Part shown: positions 32,771-41,209 of the stretch, in pieces
Layout: every line of letters starts with the position of its first letter
How positions within the stretch are numbered: the stretch's first letter is position 1
From: Chondrinema litorale
Lineage (GTDB): Bacteria > Bacteroidota > Bacteroidia > Cytophagales > Flammeovirgaceae
DNA: 45,503 nucleotides
Assembly (NCBI RefSeq): GCF_026250525.1
Contig: NZ_CP111068.1
Coordinates: forward strand, 1 to 45,503
Direction of reading: 5' to 3'
Program-made: the position numbers and the translations under genes
The notes under the pieces: generated by a model
Database searches by the model: none
Seen by the model: only the letters and a program-made list of their open reading frames with translations
What the model was told of the DNA's origin: nothing

Positions 32771-33391
32771 TTAAGCCCAACCACAATTAATAGCATATCT
32801 TACTATTTGAGATCCATTTTTCAAATTGAGTTTGGACAAAATATTTTTTCTATGAGTCAAAACAGTATGCTTTGATATAAATAGTTTTTCTCCTATTTCA
32901 GGAGATGTATCTCCTTCAGAAATTAATTTAATAATTTCTATTTCACGAGGAGTTAACATACATCCTTTAACAGGGTTTTTATTTTTAATAATATTGCACT
33001 TATTGTTATTATAAATAGATTTTATAGTCTTTATAAGATCATCTATTCCTTTTTCTTGTAAAAGTAGAGTATCAATATTTTCCTTAAATTCTAAAGGAAT
33101 ATTTCTTTTATCATTTTGAACATTTATTAGTAATACTTTTGTCTTTAATTTATAATTATGAATGTATTCTATAATATTAAAATTACTAATCATTTGTAAA
33201 TAAGCATCTAATATTATTATATCTGCTTCTACTCCATTTAAAAGTTTTACGGCATTTTTTACATTTCTTGCTTCGCCTATTATAGAAATATCAGAATCTT
33301 TCAGTATACCTTTTTTTATTGCATCCATCGTAATCTGACTAATATCAGCAATTAATACTTTTATCTTCTTTTTGGTAGCAGAGTTTAACAT
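32771..33391 (-). CDS. NarL/LuxR-type response regulator
   Basis: This 206-residue protein has a receiver domain (KVLIADISQITMDAIKKGIL, phospho-acceptor Asp62 in IIILDAYL, Lys114 in LLQEKG) and a LuxR HTH (LTPREIEIIKLISEGDTSPE, GEKLFISKHTVLTHRKNIL). No histidine kinase is in the window, so the signal comes from elsewhere or the protein is phosphorylation-independent. It lies between the Dyp gene (118 bp) and the collar gene on the same strand. A palindrome AATGATAA/TTATCATT at 33463-33483 just upstream of its start is a candidate operator. It is likely the local regulator of the lipase-Dyp transcript. Confidence 0.88.
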   Translation of the reverse strand: MLNSATKKKIKVLIADISQITMDAIKKGILKDSDISIIGEARNVKNAVKLLNGVEADIIILDAYLQMISNFNIIEYIHNYKLKTKVLLINVQNDKRNIPLEFKENIDTLLLQEKGIDDLIKTIKSIYNNNKCNIIKNKNPVKGCMLTPREIEIIKLISEGDTSPEIGEKLFISKHTVLTHRKNILSKLNLKNGSQIVRYAINCGWA

Positions 33392-33504
33392 CTGTTTTAT
33401 TAATTATAATGCGGGGTGAAAATATTTTGTTATTTAGTAGCATAATAAATGCTATAGGTGTTAATGATAATTTACTTATCATTTAATAAGCAAACTAAAG
33501 GAAT

Positions 33505-33996
33505 TTATTTGGCTTTTATTATATAATATATGTAAGCATTTTTAGGTCTTGTTTCATTTCCCCCTGATGGATCAATAGTAGCTTTATTATCTCCTGAAGC
33601 AACTAGGTGTGGACCAGGTTGTTTGTTTTCCTGATGATGTCTTGTAGCATTTGAATTATGAGTGTGGCGTTTAAATTCATCCTTTTGAAATGATCCTATT
33701 CCTTCACTTTGTTTGCCATCATATTTTTCTCTTAGGTTTACATCTGGATCAGCATATTCATCATCCCTGCCTTGATTAACTCCTCTCAAAAATATTCCTC
33801 GAAGATCAGGTAAAGTATATTCATCATTATTATCTCCTGTAATAGGTCCCCAGTAATCTGATATAACATCACAAAGATCAGGGAACTTTCGTCTAGGTAT
33901 TTTTGAACCATCACAAATTAACCAATCAGTTGTTGCTGTTTGTAAAAGTGCAAGACTACCTGCCCAAGCAATAATAGATCCTATAGGAGTTTCCAT
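33505..33996 (-). CDS. Phage tail-collar-domain protein
   Basis: The 163-residue protein begins METPIGSIIAWAGSLALLQT, then WLICDGSKIPRRKFPDLCDV, and YTLPDLRGIFLRGVNQGRD, the full Tail Collar (PF07484) pattern. The end (GGNETRPKNAYIYYIIKAK) is the usual collar C-terminal strand. Such stand-alone collar proteins without phage genes are found in Bacteroidota and are associated with carbohydrate or surface binding. No other phage tail gene is near, so this is not a prophage. Its role in the cluster is unclear; it may be a secreted lectin-like or contractile-tail accessory component. Confidence 0.85.
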   Translation of the reverse strand: METPIGSIIAWAGSLALLQTATTDWLICDGSKIPRRKFPDLCDVISDYWGPITGDNNDEYTLPDLRGIFLRGVNQGRDDEYADPDVNLREKYDGKQSEGIGSFQKDEFKRHTHNSNATRHHQENKQPGPHLVASGDNKATIDPSGGNETRPKNAYIYYIIKAK

Positions 33997-34071
33997 ATTT
34001 TAATAAGTTTATTATTATAAAATTGATACAATAGTATTTTCTATCATCTAAATGATTTAAACTAAAAGTTA

Positions 34072-34142
34072 TATTGAATTCCAATATAGCTACCAGCAGG
34101 TTTACTTTTGAAAGTAAATTTTAAATCATTTTTTTTGAATTA
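34072..34142 (-). pseudogene. C-terminal scrap of an outer-membrane beta-barrel
   Basis: The minus strand reads FKFT-like strands then KPAGSYIGIQYNF and stop at 34072. A final aromatic Phe after alternating residues is the signature of a beta-barrel end recognised by BamA. Only about 25 residues remain, after an upstream stop. It lies in the promoter region of the collar and sigma genes, a trace of a lost gene. Confidence 0.4.
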
Positions 34143-34232
34143 TTCATAATTAATATCTCAATTTTATTACTTTATGCAGAGATAAATTAAAAGTCTCCAT
34201 GAAAAATAAAATATTTTAATTTTTTTATAAAA

Positions 34233-34799
34233 ATGCTATATACTATTAATAAAATGACTGAAAATGATCTTTTATCAAAAATAAAATCTGGAGACGAATC
34301 AATATTAGAGTATATTTATTTAGAATACAGAAGTGAGTTTTTGATATGGCTATCAAAGAAGTTTAATTGCTCTGAAGAAGATTCACGAGATATTTACCAG
34401 GTTTCAATTATAATTTTTTATGAAAATATCATTCAAGGAAAATTAATACAGCTTAATTCTTCTCTTAAGACCTACTTATTTAGTATAGGAAAGAATAAGA
34501 TGTTGGAGAAATTGAGAAAAGAAAATATCATAATTAATGATCTAATTAGTTATCAAAATATTGCTCAATTAGATTCAGAGTTACTTAAAGATTTTGAGGA
34601 AGATTTAGTTTTAGTCTTAGATTGTTTGCGACATTTAGGACAAAAATGTATAGAACTAATAACATCTTTTTATTATAAAAAGAAATCTTTTGAAGACATT
34701 GCAAAACAAATGGGTTATGATAGTGCAAAAGTAGCTAGGAATCAAAAATATAAATGTATGAATAAACTTCGTGAACAAGTATTATCTAAAAAAAAATAA
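34233..34799 (+). CDS. ECF-type sigma-70 factor
   Basis: The region 2 outline in this 188-residue protein is ESILEYIYLEYRSEFLIW, then EEDSRDIYQVSIIIFYEN, and LKTYLFSIGKNKMLEKLRKE (region 2.4-like). Region 4 is CLRHLGQKCIELITSFYYKK with SFEDIAKQMGYDSAKVARNQ, the HTH. It is the Bacteroidota ECF type. The next gene starts 17 bp downstream and encodes a TM/TPR protein that could be its anti-sigma partner. Together with the leftward CHAT-TPR gene this is a common Bacteroidota neighbourhood. A second ATG at 34254 (MTENDLLSK) is equally good as the start. Confidence 0.88.
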   Translation: MLYTINKMTENDLLSKIKSGDESILEYIYLEYRSEFLIWLSKKFNCSEEDSRDIYQVSIIIFYENIIQGKLIQLNSSLKTYLFSIGKNKMLEKLRKENIIINDLISYQNIAQLDSELLKDFEEDLVLVLDCLRHLGQKCIELITSFYYKKKSFEDIAKQMGYDSAKVARNQKYKCMNKLREQVLSKKK

Positions 34800-34816
34800 T
34801 TTGAAGAATTACTTTT

Positions 34817-35566
34817 ATGGAAAATATAGAAAGAAATATCTATCTAATAGAACGAAAATACGATAATTCACTTACTCCAAATGAGCAAAGTGAATTTGAA
34901 AATAAACTTAAAAGCGATAAAAATTTCCAATCGTTATTTAAAAATGAAAACCTAATGGTAGGTGGAATTATTTACAAAAAGAGATTAGAATTGCTAGATA
35001 AAATAAAACATATTGAAGCTAATTATCAAAAAGAATCACAAAATAACAATATTTTTAATTTAAAACCTGGTAATAAAAAATTTTGGAGTGTTGCTGCTGT
35101 GATTACTATAATTATAAGTGTAACTTCTTTGTTATTAGATTTTTCAAAATCTAATAATTCTGATCTATTTGATACTTATTATTATACTTATGAAAATATT
35201 TATAGAGTAAGGAGTAATAATGAGTATTCCAAAATTGATCAGGCTTTTGAGGCTTATGATAAAGGTAATTTCTTAGATGCATCCAATTTATTTGAAGAAA
35301 TATTAGGTACAGATGTAGACTATGCCATTATTTTTTACATTGCAAATACACAGCTAGAAATGGGAGTATATGAAAAGGCAATAACTAATTACAGTAAAGT
35401 TATTGCCAATGATGCAAGATGGGGAATTCCTGCAGAATGGTATCTTGCACTAACCTATTTAAAAATTAATAATATAGAAGAAGCAATCAGTACTTTTGAA
35501 AGTATAAAAAAAAGCAATAATTCTTATAGCTCAAAAGCAAGTGAAATAATTACTAAATTAGAATAA
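34817..35566 (+). CDS. TM/TPR protein, putative anti-sigma partner
   Basis: An N-terminal cytosolic helical part of this 249-residue protein (NSLTPNEQSEFENKLKSDKN) resembles the zinc-less anti-sigma domains of Bacteroidota (the LTPxExxxFExxL pattern). A single TM helix (FWSVAAVITIIISVTSLLL) is near 90-110, and then two or three TPR-like repeats to the end (AFEAYDKGNFLDASNLFEEI; QLEMGVYEKAITNYSKVI). The gene follows the ECF sigma gene by 17 bp in the same operon. Holding the sigma factor at the membrane until the external TPR part receives a signal, perhaps from the TPR-CHAT protein, is a fitting but unproven model. Confidence 0.8.
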   Translation: MENIERNIYLIERKYDNSLTPNEQSEFENKLKSDKNFQSLFKNENLMVGGIIYKKRLELLDKIKHIEANYQKESQNNNIFNLKPGNKKFWSVAAVITIIISVTSLLLDFSKSNNSDLFDTYYYTYENIYRVRSNNEYSKIDQAFEAYDKGNFLDASNLFEEILGTDVDYAIIFYIANTQLEMGVYEKAITNYSKVIANDARWGIPAEWYLALTYLKINNIEEAISTFESIKKSNNSYSSKASEIITKLE

Positions 35567-35577
35567 TAAATACTTAG

Positions 35578-36696
35578 CTAAGAAATTTTTTTTACGAATA
35601 TTTCTCTAAACTCAAACTGCTTAAATAAAATATAAGCGAGTATAAAATCGGATTCCTGTATAGCGACTTCTATCATATTTTGAGCTATATCTGAGATTCT
35701 TGGTCCATTATCAGGAGATCTTTCAATCGCTTTCAAATAAATTTTAGCAATAAATTGTGAAACATTATATAATACTAAAGCATCGTTTTCAAAGCGAGCA
35801 TTTCGTTTGTAAGTAAAATAATCAGCCAAAGTGTAATAAACAGCGCCTGTAAACACCTGAGACATCATATGCCCACGTCCTGACTGAATTATTTCATCAT
35901 TCATTTTAAGGGTATTATATGCATTTCTATAACTTTCATAATCAAAGTATTCCATTAATTTCGATAGCTGCGTATCACGCTTTAGATTTCCTTTAGATAT
36001 AACCAAAATCTGCTCGACCATATCAAATAATGATAAGGTAAAAAAAATTACTGAGAGGTCTGCAAAAGATTCAATAATTGAATGTTGCTCAATAAAACTT
36101 TGAGGTTTAACGAAATCTCTTTTTATTTCCCAAAAAGGTTTTAATGAGTCTAGTATGGCATGACCTGTTTCATGCACAACAACATCTAACGATTTACATG
36201 AATAAATTCTTTTTTCATGATCTTTCCAACCAAAATTGAGACTCCTATTTATTTTGTTGAAATTTGCATGTTTCATTGCTTCTTTATTATTGTGTGGATA
36301 TACCTTTAAAGGTATATTACTTCCCTTTTGATTCCAGGACCATACTATTTTTCTTTTTAACAAACGTTGATACATAGTTAAAGTTAATCTAGCAACTGCA
36401 TACGTATGAATCATATCGATATGCTCATCTTCATACTTATTCAATATTTGAATCTTATCTTCATTGATTTGAACAGCTGGAATATTTTCAATTAATACAT
36501 CAAACTGTGAATCCTTCGGACCATGTTCTACATTTGTATGAATGTAAACTTCTTCTAGTACTAAACCTTTCGATTTCGGATACTCTTTCCAAATTTGCAT
36601 TCTTATACCAATAGTTTTGGGAATATCTTCAGCTTTTGCTTTATAATCAGACCCTAAAAAACCAGATCTTCCTATTAGTCCTTCTATTTTATCCAT
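35578..36696 (-). CDS. Thermolysin-like (gluzincin) metalloprotease
   Basis: From the Met at 36696 (MDKIEGLIGRSGFLGSD) the protein has 372 residues; a start 51 bp upstream exists but adds a hydrophobic, poorly matched leader. Using the longer numbering, DVVVHETGHAILDSL carries the zinc motif at 192-196 and IIESFADLSVIFF carries Glu226 and Asp230, the ExxxD third-ligand pattern of thermolysin-type enzymes. The rest is helical. There is no signal peptide, unlike most M4 enzymes, so it works inside the cell. It converges with the TM/TPR gene (12 bp) and diverges from the small OB-like gene. It could be an effector protease of the CHAT cluster (inference). Confidence 0.8.
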   Translation of the reverse strand: MDKIEGLIGRSGFLGSDYKAKAEDIPKTIGIRMQIWKEYPKSKGLVLEEVYIHTNVEHGPKDSQFDVLIENIPAVQINEDKIQILNKYEDEHIDMIHTYAVARLTLTMYQRLLKRKIVWSWNQKGSNIPLKVYPHNNKEAMKHANFNKINRSLNFGWKDHEKRIYSCKSLDVVVHETGHAILDSLKPFWEIKRDFVKPQSFIEQHSIIESFADLSVIFFTLSLFDMVEQILVISKGNLKRDTQLSKLMEYFDYESYRNAYNTLKMNDEIIQSGRGHMMSQVFTGAVYYTLADYFTYKRNARFENDALVLYNVSQFIAKIYLKAIERSPDNGPRISDIAQNMIEVAIQESDFILAYILFKQFEFREIFVKKIS

Positions 36697-36833
36697 ACTT
36701 TTATTATATAAAATTTTACTTATATGATTTAGTGAAAAAATTAACAAAAGTCTTCATTTTTTTTAACTTTATGGTGACCTCTTTATGTAAAATGCATTAA
36801 CTATTAAAATTTTTAACTAAAACATTTACTATT

Positions 36834-37091
36834 ATGCAAGGAGAAGTTTATGATACTAGAGATGGTGGAAGTGGTGAAGATGATTTTGGCTACATAATCA
36901 CATCAGAAATTTTAACTGATTGTAAAGAAAATAAGAAAAGTAAAATACTTGCTTTCGCACATAATGCAAAAACAGCAAACTTGAAATGTGGCGATGAAGT
37001 AACATTTAAATTGATAGAAATAGAAATTAATATTAATGGTGAAAAAAAAACTTTAAGTTTAGCCGAAATTTTAACAAATGATGATATATAA
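36834..37091 (+). CDS. Small protein, divergent cold-shock/OB-like
   Basis: The protein has 85 residues. MQGEVYDTRDGGSGEDDFGY, then ILAFAHNAKTANLKCGDEVTF and a strand pair to the end resemble the G-V/GFI/H/L-GD-V-F outline of cold-shock OB folds, with a loop insertion. The nucleic-acid-binding aromatic residues of true CSPs are only partly present. It lies between two leftward genes, as a single rightward gene closed by a strong hairpin at 37105-37151. The fold is a tentative call; the gene itself is likely real. Confidence 0.6.
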   Translation: MQGEVYDTRDGGSGEDDFGYIITSEILTDCKENKKSKILAFAHNAKTANLKCGDEVTFKLIEIEININGEKKTLSLAEILTNDDI

Positions 37092-37104
37092 TTCACTTAA
37101 CTGA

Positions 37105-37151
37105 AGATTAAGTTGCCTCTAGGATTTAAAGTACTATAGGCAACTTAATCT
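37105..37151. terminator. Bidirectional hairpin between the OB-like and CHAT genes
   Basis: AGATTAAGTTGCCT (37105-37118) pairs perfectly with AGGCAACTTAATCT (37138-37151) around a 19-nt loop. It sits 14 bp after the stop of the 85-residue gene and 17 bp after the stop of the leftward CHAT gene, so it can end both transcripts. Confidence 0.75.
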
Positions 37152-37167
37152 AAAATAAACTATTAAA

Positions 37168-40100
37168 TCATGCCTTCAAAAGTGTTTTATTTTTGATTTT
37201 TTTTATAAATAATGTAACTGATATAACAATAATATTTAAGACTATTAATAAAGTAATTAAATACTTATTCCAAAGATTACTTTCAATGGTGTGATTTTGA
37301 CCGACAACAGTAAAACCAGCCCAATGATATGGGTTAGCCCCTATTTCATCAACATCTGTTAGAAAGTCAATCTTTGAGCTTTGAAGAGCTTTATCTATAG
37401 GTTTACCATCATATATTTTTTTATAAAAATTTATAATAATCTTTGCTGAATAAAAATCATTGATATTCCATAGTGAATTTAAAACGGTGGGGCAACCTGC
37501 TTGTATAAATCCTCTCCCAACACTAAAAACTCCTTCACGTTTAAACTGTTTACCTATTCCACTTTCACATGCACTTAATACTACTAAATTAGCATTTAAA
37601 CCAAGTCCTAAAAGTTCATGTGTAAATAACACCCCACTTAACGAATCATTTTCTTTTTCAGGATTAAAGAATAATCTGGAATCATATTTACTATTTTTTC
37701 CTCCATATCCATGTAATGCTAGATGAATGATATTATAATTATTTGCCTTCTCTAAAAAGTTTTGCTTGGTAGCTTCATCTCCCATAAAAAAATCACCTTC
37801 AAAATAATTAGCAATTTGTTGTAATTCAATACCTGTGCCTGGTAGTTCATTAAGATCACTATCCCTTATGTTGGAAAGAGAACTATATGAGCTCCCAATA
37901 TTCTTAGTATCTGAATAACTGAAAGCTAACATATTGTTCCTATCATTATTAGTACCTTTTTTTAGGTGACTATTTAATAAAGATGAACTATATAGATACC
38001 TTGTTGAGTATTCGTATAGTAAGTATGGAGCATTCTTATAATTTATATTTTCATTATCTAATAAAGTAACCAAACTCTCAAAAGGAAGTAATTCCAATAT
38101 TCCATCAGGTACAATGATTAGATTGTTTATTTTATCATGGTTCAATAAAACAGGATGAACTAACTCTTTATATATATTAAATGATGATTTAAAAAATATT
38201 TTTTCTTCTTCAAGTTGAGATGATTCTTCGTTTGACTTAGTTAGGACTTTATAATAGTCAGCCAAGTGTTGATTAGTTTTTTTAGAATTAATAATCCTCA
38301 TGATTTTATAATTGCTACTACTAATGCCAAGCATATATATATGCTTTTCCCCAAAAAAATACTCAATGAGTTGAGAACTTGAATTTTGCAACTTATTTTG
38401 TACTAATTGAACATTATCCCAAGCTGGAGATAATAAAATATGATATTGAGGATGTAACTTATTTAACGAATCACTCAATTGTTCAAGTTGTATACTTATT
38501 CGAAATAACTCTTGGTTTAGTTCCTTATCAGAAGAATTTCTTTGTAATATTTCATTTTTAATTTTTTCTTGTACATTAATTAAGTGCTTTCTTCTCTTTA
38601 AAAGAGGCTGAGTATTTTCTAATTGATTATTTTCTGTGGAATAAATTGATTCTACTAATAAACCTGCTTTATTTGTTTCCATAAAGCTGAATAAAAGGTT
38701 TAAATAATTTTCATCTTTGGTTTGTTCAAATAGTTGATAATAACAATCAATTGCCTCTTCAAAGATATTTCCATATTCTTCAAATAAAAAAAGTTTTGAC
38801 CCGTCATGAATATACGAAAATCGATTTGATAGAATAATTTCTCTAGCTATGGTATAACATTCAGAAGCTAATAAAAGGTGGTGTAATGAGTCAGAAAAAT
38901 TTGCTTTAAGTTTTAATATATTAGCCTTTTCTTTTAAAATATCTACGATCAGGAGGTCATTAGGAACAATCTCTTTATTTGGGTTAATTTGAATTAATGT
39001 ATCATTAAAGTCTTCTATAGAAGCAACAAGTGCATTTTGAAAATATTCAAGAGCTTTATCATTTTCCTTAAAATGTTGGTGAATTTTTCCAATCCAATAA
39101 TGAATTTTTGCCACCTCAGGATGCTTATTCCCATATCTATCACATCTTATTTTTAAAGATTTATTAAGGTAATATTTAGCAGAACTATAATTTATTGAAC
39201 CATACCCTATTGATAATCCAATATTAAGATAAAGATTTGAATGCCAAATGCTATTAGAGTCTTCAAAATTATCTACTAAATCCAAAGCTTTGTTATAATA
39301 CTTTAATGCATTTGAATAATCTTCTTGTTTTTGAAAAGCTGTACCTAAGTTATTATAAACTATGATTAATCTATCACTTTTATCTCCAAAAAGCTTGACT
39401 TTAAGCTCAATTGCTAATAAGTAAACTTTTATAGCATTTTTAAAATCGTTTTTCTGAAGATAAATATTACCTAAATTAATTAGAATATTACTTATATCGT
39501 TATCATTTGAGTTTGCAGATTTGTGTATTTCTAATGCTCTACTAGTATATAATATTGCATTATCATAATCCCTCTTTTGGCGATTGACTGAACCTAATTT
39601 GTTATATATCCTTGCAGTCTGAATCGTTTCTTTATTAGATATTTCTAATTCAATGGATAAAGCCTTTTTGTAATAAACTTCAGCTTCTTTATAGTTAAAT
39701 ACTACGTGGTTGTAAACATTACCTAAATTATAATAACTCAAGGCTACATCTTTATGAGGTTCAGTATGTAGTTCTAAGCGAATATTTAAAGCTTTGGTAT
39801 AGTAGTTTATAGCTTCTTTTGAATTATTTAAAAAATCATAATATTGCCCTAAATAAAAATATCCTAATGCAGTAATTTTATTTTGCTCACCTAAAAGAAG
39901 TTTACAAGAATCGATGGTGCTATTTAAAACAGTATATGCTTTATCATAATTTCTGATTCTTCTATAGCAGTAACCTAATTGATTTTTAGCTAGAAAGTAG
40001 TTTTCCCAATCTTTTTTAAGATACGACTGTTGAATTATGCTATGATAAAAATCAATTGCTTTATCAAACTGATAATCATTAATAAGAATTTCGCCTTTTG

Positions 40101-40200
40101 ATAAATTAATTTGATCTATAGAGTCATTGTCAACAGCATGTTTTGCACTAGATGTAGTATTATAAATAATGAATATTATAAACAAGTAAAAAAATTTCAT
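37168..40200 (-). CDS. TPR-CHAT protease with signal peptide and C-terminal TM
   Basis: This 1010-residue protein begins with a signal peptide (MKFFYLFIIFIIYNTTSSA). About ten TPRs (residues 30-420) repeat the pattern YYNLGNVYxxxxxYKEAExYYxKAL. A helical linker follows, then a CHAT domain from about 720: LPFESLVTL, IIHLALHGYGG with His830, and VVLSACESGIGKQ with Cys878, both catalytic residues intact. A TM helix lies at about 980-999 and a basic tail ends the chain. The CHAT part would thus face the periplasm. In Bacteroidota such genes commonly occur beside an ECF sigma/anti-sigma pair, as here (34233-35566). Possible substrates are the TM/TPR protein or other cluster products (inference). 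Confidence 0.88.
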   Translation of the reverse strand: MKFFYLFIIFIIYNTTSSAKHAVDNDSIDQINLSKGEILINDYQFDKAIDFYHSIIQQSYLKKDWENYFLAKNQLGYCYRRIRNYDKAYTVLNSTIDSCKLLLGEQNKITALGYFYLGQYYDFLNNSKEAINYYTKALNIRLELHTEPHKDVALSYYNLGNVYNHVVFNYKEAEVYYKKALSIELEISNKETIQTARIYNKLGSVNRQKRDYDNAILYTSRALEIHKSANSNDNDISNILINLGNIYLQKNDFKNAIKVYLLAIELKVKLFGDKSDRLIIVYNNLGTAFQKQEDYSNALKYYNKALDLVDNFEDSNSIWHSNLYLNIGLSIGYGSINYSSAKYYLNKSLKIRCDRYGNKHPEVAKIHYWIGKIHQHFKENDKALEYFQNALVASIEDFNDTLIQINPNKEIVPNDLLIVDILKEKANILKLKANFSDSLHHLLLASECYTIAREIILSNRFSYIHDGSKLFLFEEYGNIFEEAIDCYYQLFEQTKDENYLNLLFSFMETNKAGLLVESIYSTENNQLENTQPLLKRRKHLINVQEKIKNEILQRNSSDKELNQELFRISIQLEQLSDSLNKLHPQYHILLSPAWDNVQLVQNKLQNSSSQLIEYFFGEKHIYMLGISSSNYKIMRIINSKKTNQHLADYYKVLTKSNEESSQLEEEKIFFKSSFNIYKELVHPVLLNHDKINNLIIVPDGILELLPFESLVTLLDNENINYKNAPYLLYEYSTRYLYSSSLLNSHLKKGTNNDRNNMLAFSYSDTKNIGSSYSSLSNIRDSDLNELPGTGIELQQIANYFEGDFFMGDEATKQNFLEKANNYNIIHLALHGYGGKNSKYDSRLFFNPEKENDSLSGVLFTHELLGLGLNANLVVLSACESGIGKQFKREGVFSVGRGFIQAGCPTVLNSLWNINDFYSAKIIINFYKKIYDGKPIDKALQSSKIDFLTDVDEIGANPYHWAGFTVVGQNHTIESNLWNKYLITLLIVLNIIVISVTLFIKKIKNKTLLKA

Positions 40201-40349
40201 GGATGATAAAGTTCATAGAATTTAAATAGTCTCCTTTTATTAAAAATAAATTTTTTTCACGAGATGTCTATTTTTTTTAGAAAATTACTTTTCCTCAATT
40301 ATCTATAAAACTCTAAAAGGAGTCAAAATTGACAGGTTAAATGATGAGA

Positions 40350-40502
40350 GCCACAAGGACAAAAAGCAGCAAACTGCGTAAGCAGCTAATTGTCCTCGTA
40401 TCTCTCAAGAGATAGCAAGCGGGAACGCCACTTTCCAAGTTACACATGGAAAAGATGGCGTTCCCGCTTGCCCTACGGGGTGTTTTGCCCATTTAGGGCA
40501 AA
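40350..40502. other. oriT-like region upstream of the mobilisation genes
   Basis: Nested inverted repeats crowd this gene-free region. AGGACAA faces TTGTCCT across the AGCAGC-rich segment; GCAAGCGGGAACGCCA (40415-40430) faces its exact complement TGGCGTTCCCGCTTGC (40456-40471); CCCTACGGGG is at 40471-40480; and TTTGCCC-ATTTA-GGGCAAA is at 40484-40502. The region is GC-richer than its flanks and ends about 100 bp before the RHH mobilisation gene. Such hairpins beside relaxase genes mark oriT; the nick site itself is not identified. Confidence 0.7.
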
Positions 40503-40605
40503 CGAATTATAATATATTATTATAATTCAATAAAAATACTCTTTTAGTGGCAGTAAAAAGATAATGTTATTATATTAGTATAATAATACACCCAAATACT
40601 AGTAC

Positions 40606-41136
40606 ATGAAAAAGTATAAAACAGTCCTAATGGACGAGACAGATCATATCAAGCTAGAAAAATTATGTTCTATGCATGGTAGGAACATGAAAGAATTCAC
40701 TTCCCAGATGATAGACTTTTTTGATAGGACGGGGATGGATCCAACTGACGAAAGAAATACCAATCTGAAGGAGGCCATCAAGGAATTACGGAAGGAGAAT
40801 AACCGTATTATCTCTTTTATCAAACAACAAGAAAAGACCAAGCTTGAACCCATACTTGATCAGATGGCAGTGGGTTATCGCACCTTTGAAAAAAATGTAG
40901 GAACACTTAATAAAATGGGAGTAATGGAGGAGCAACTTTCCAAGGTACTTCGCAACCAAGGCAAGTTATGGGAGTGTCTCGAAAACACCAGAAAGAAAGC
41001 TGTTCAAAAGGCCATACAACTCTTCAGTAATTATCTAAAAGAACAAGAATGGGGAAAGGCAATTGGAGTAGGAAAGTATGTAAAAAATCCAAAGGAGTTG
41101 AATGATAAGTATATGGAAAAGTTCTTTGAGATTTGA
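40606..41136 (+). CDS. BfmA/BtgA-like mobilisation protein
   Basis: The N-terminal 40 residues of this 176-residue protein (MDETDHIKLEKLCSMHGRNM, EFTSQMIDFFDRTGMDP) resemble the ribbon-helix-helix start of Bacteroidota mobilisation proteins of the BfmA/BtgA type. A long helical tail follows. These bind oriT and assist the relaxase. It lies just right of the hairpin-rich oriT region and 73 bp before the relaxase gene. Composition is richer in G+C than most of the window, as is the relaxase gene. Confidence 0.82.
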   Translation: MKKYKTVLMDETDHIKLEKLCSMHGRNMKEFTSQMIDFFDRTGMDPTDERNTNLKEAIKELRKENNRIISFIKQQEKTKLEPILDQMAVGYRTFEKNVGTLNKMGVMEEQLSKVLRNQGKLWECLENTRKKAVQKAIQLFSNYLKEQEWGKAIGVGKYVKNPKELNDKYMEKFFEI

Positions 41137-41209
41137 TAGTATCTAAAGTAAATAATCTCCTATTTTAATTAGATGATCATCTACTATTCTTAAAACAAAT
41201 GTGAATAAA

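Noticed and set aside
33505..33996. Prophage remnant suggested by the tail-collar protein
   Set aside because: No other phage structural, lysis or integration gene is near; lone collar-domain proteins are frequent in Bacteroidota.
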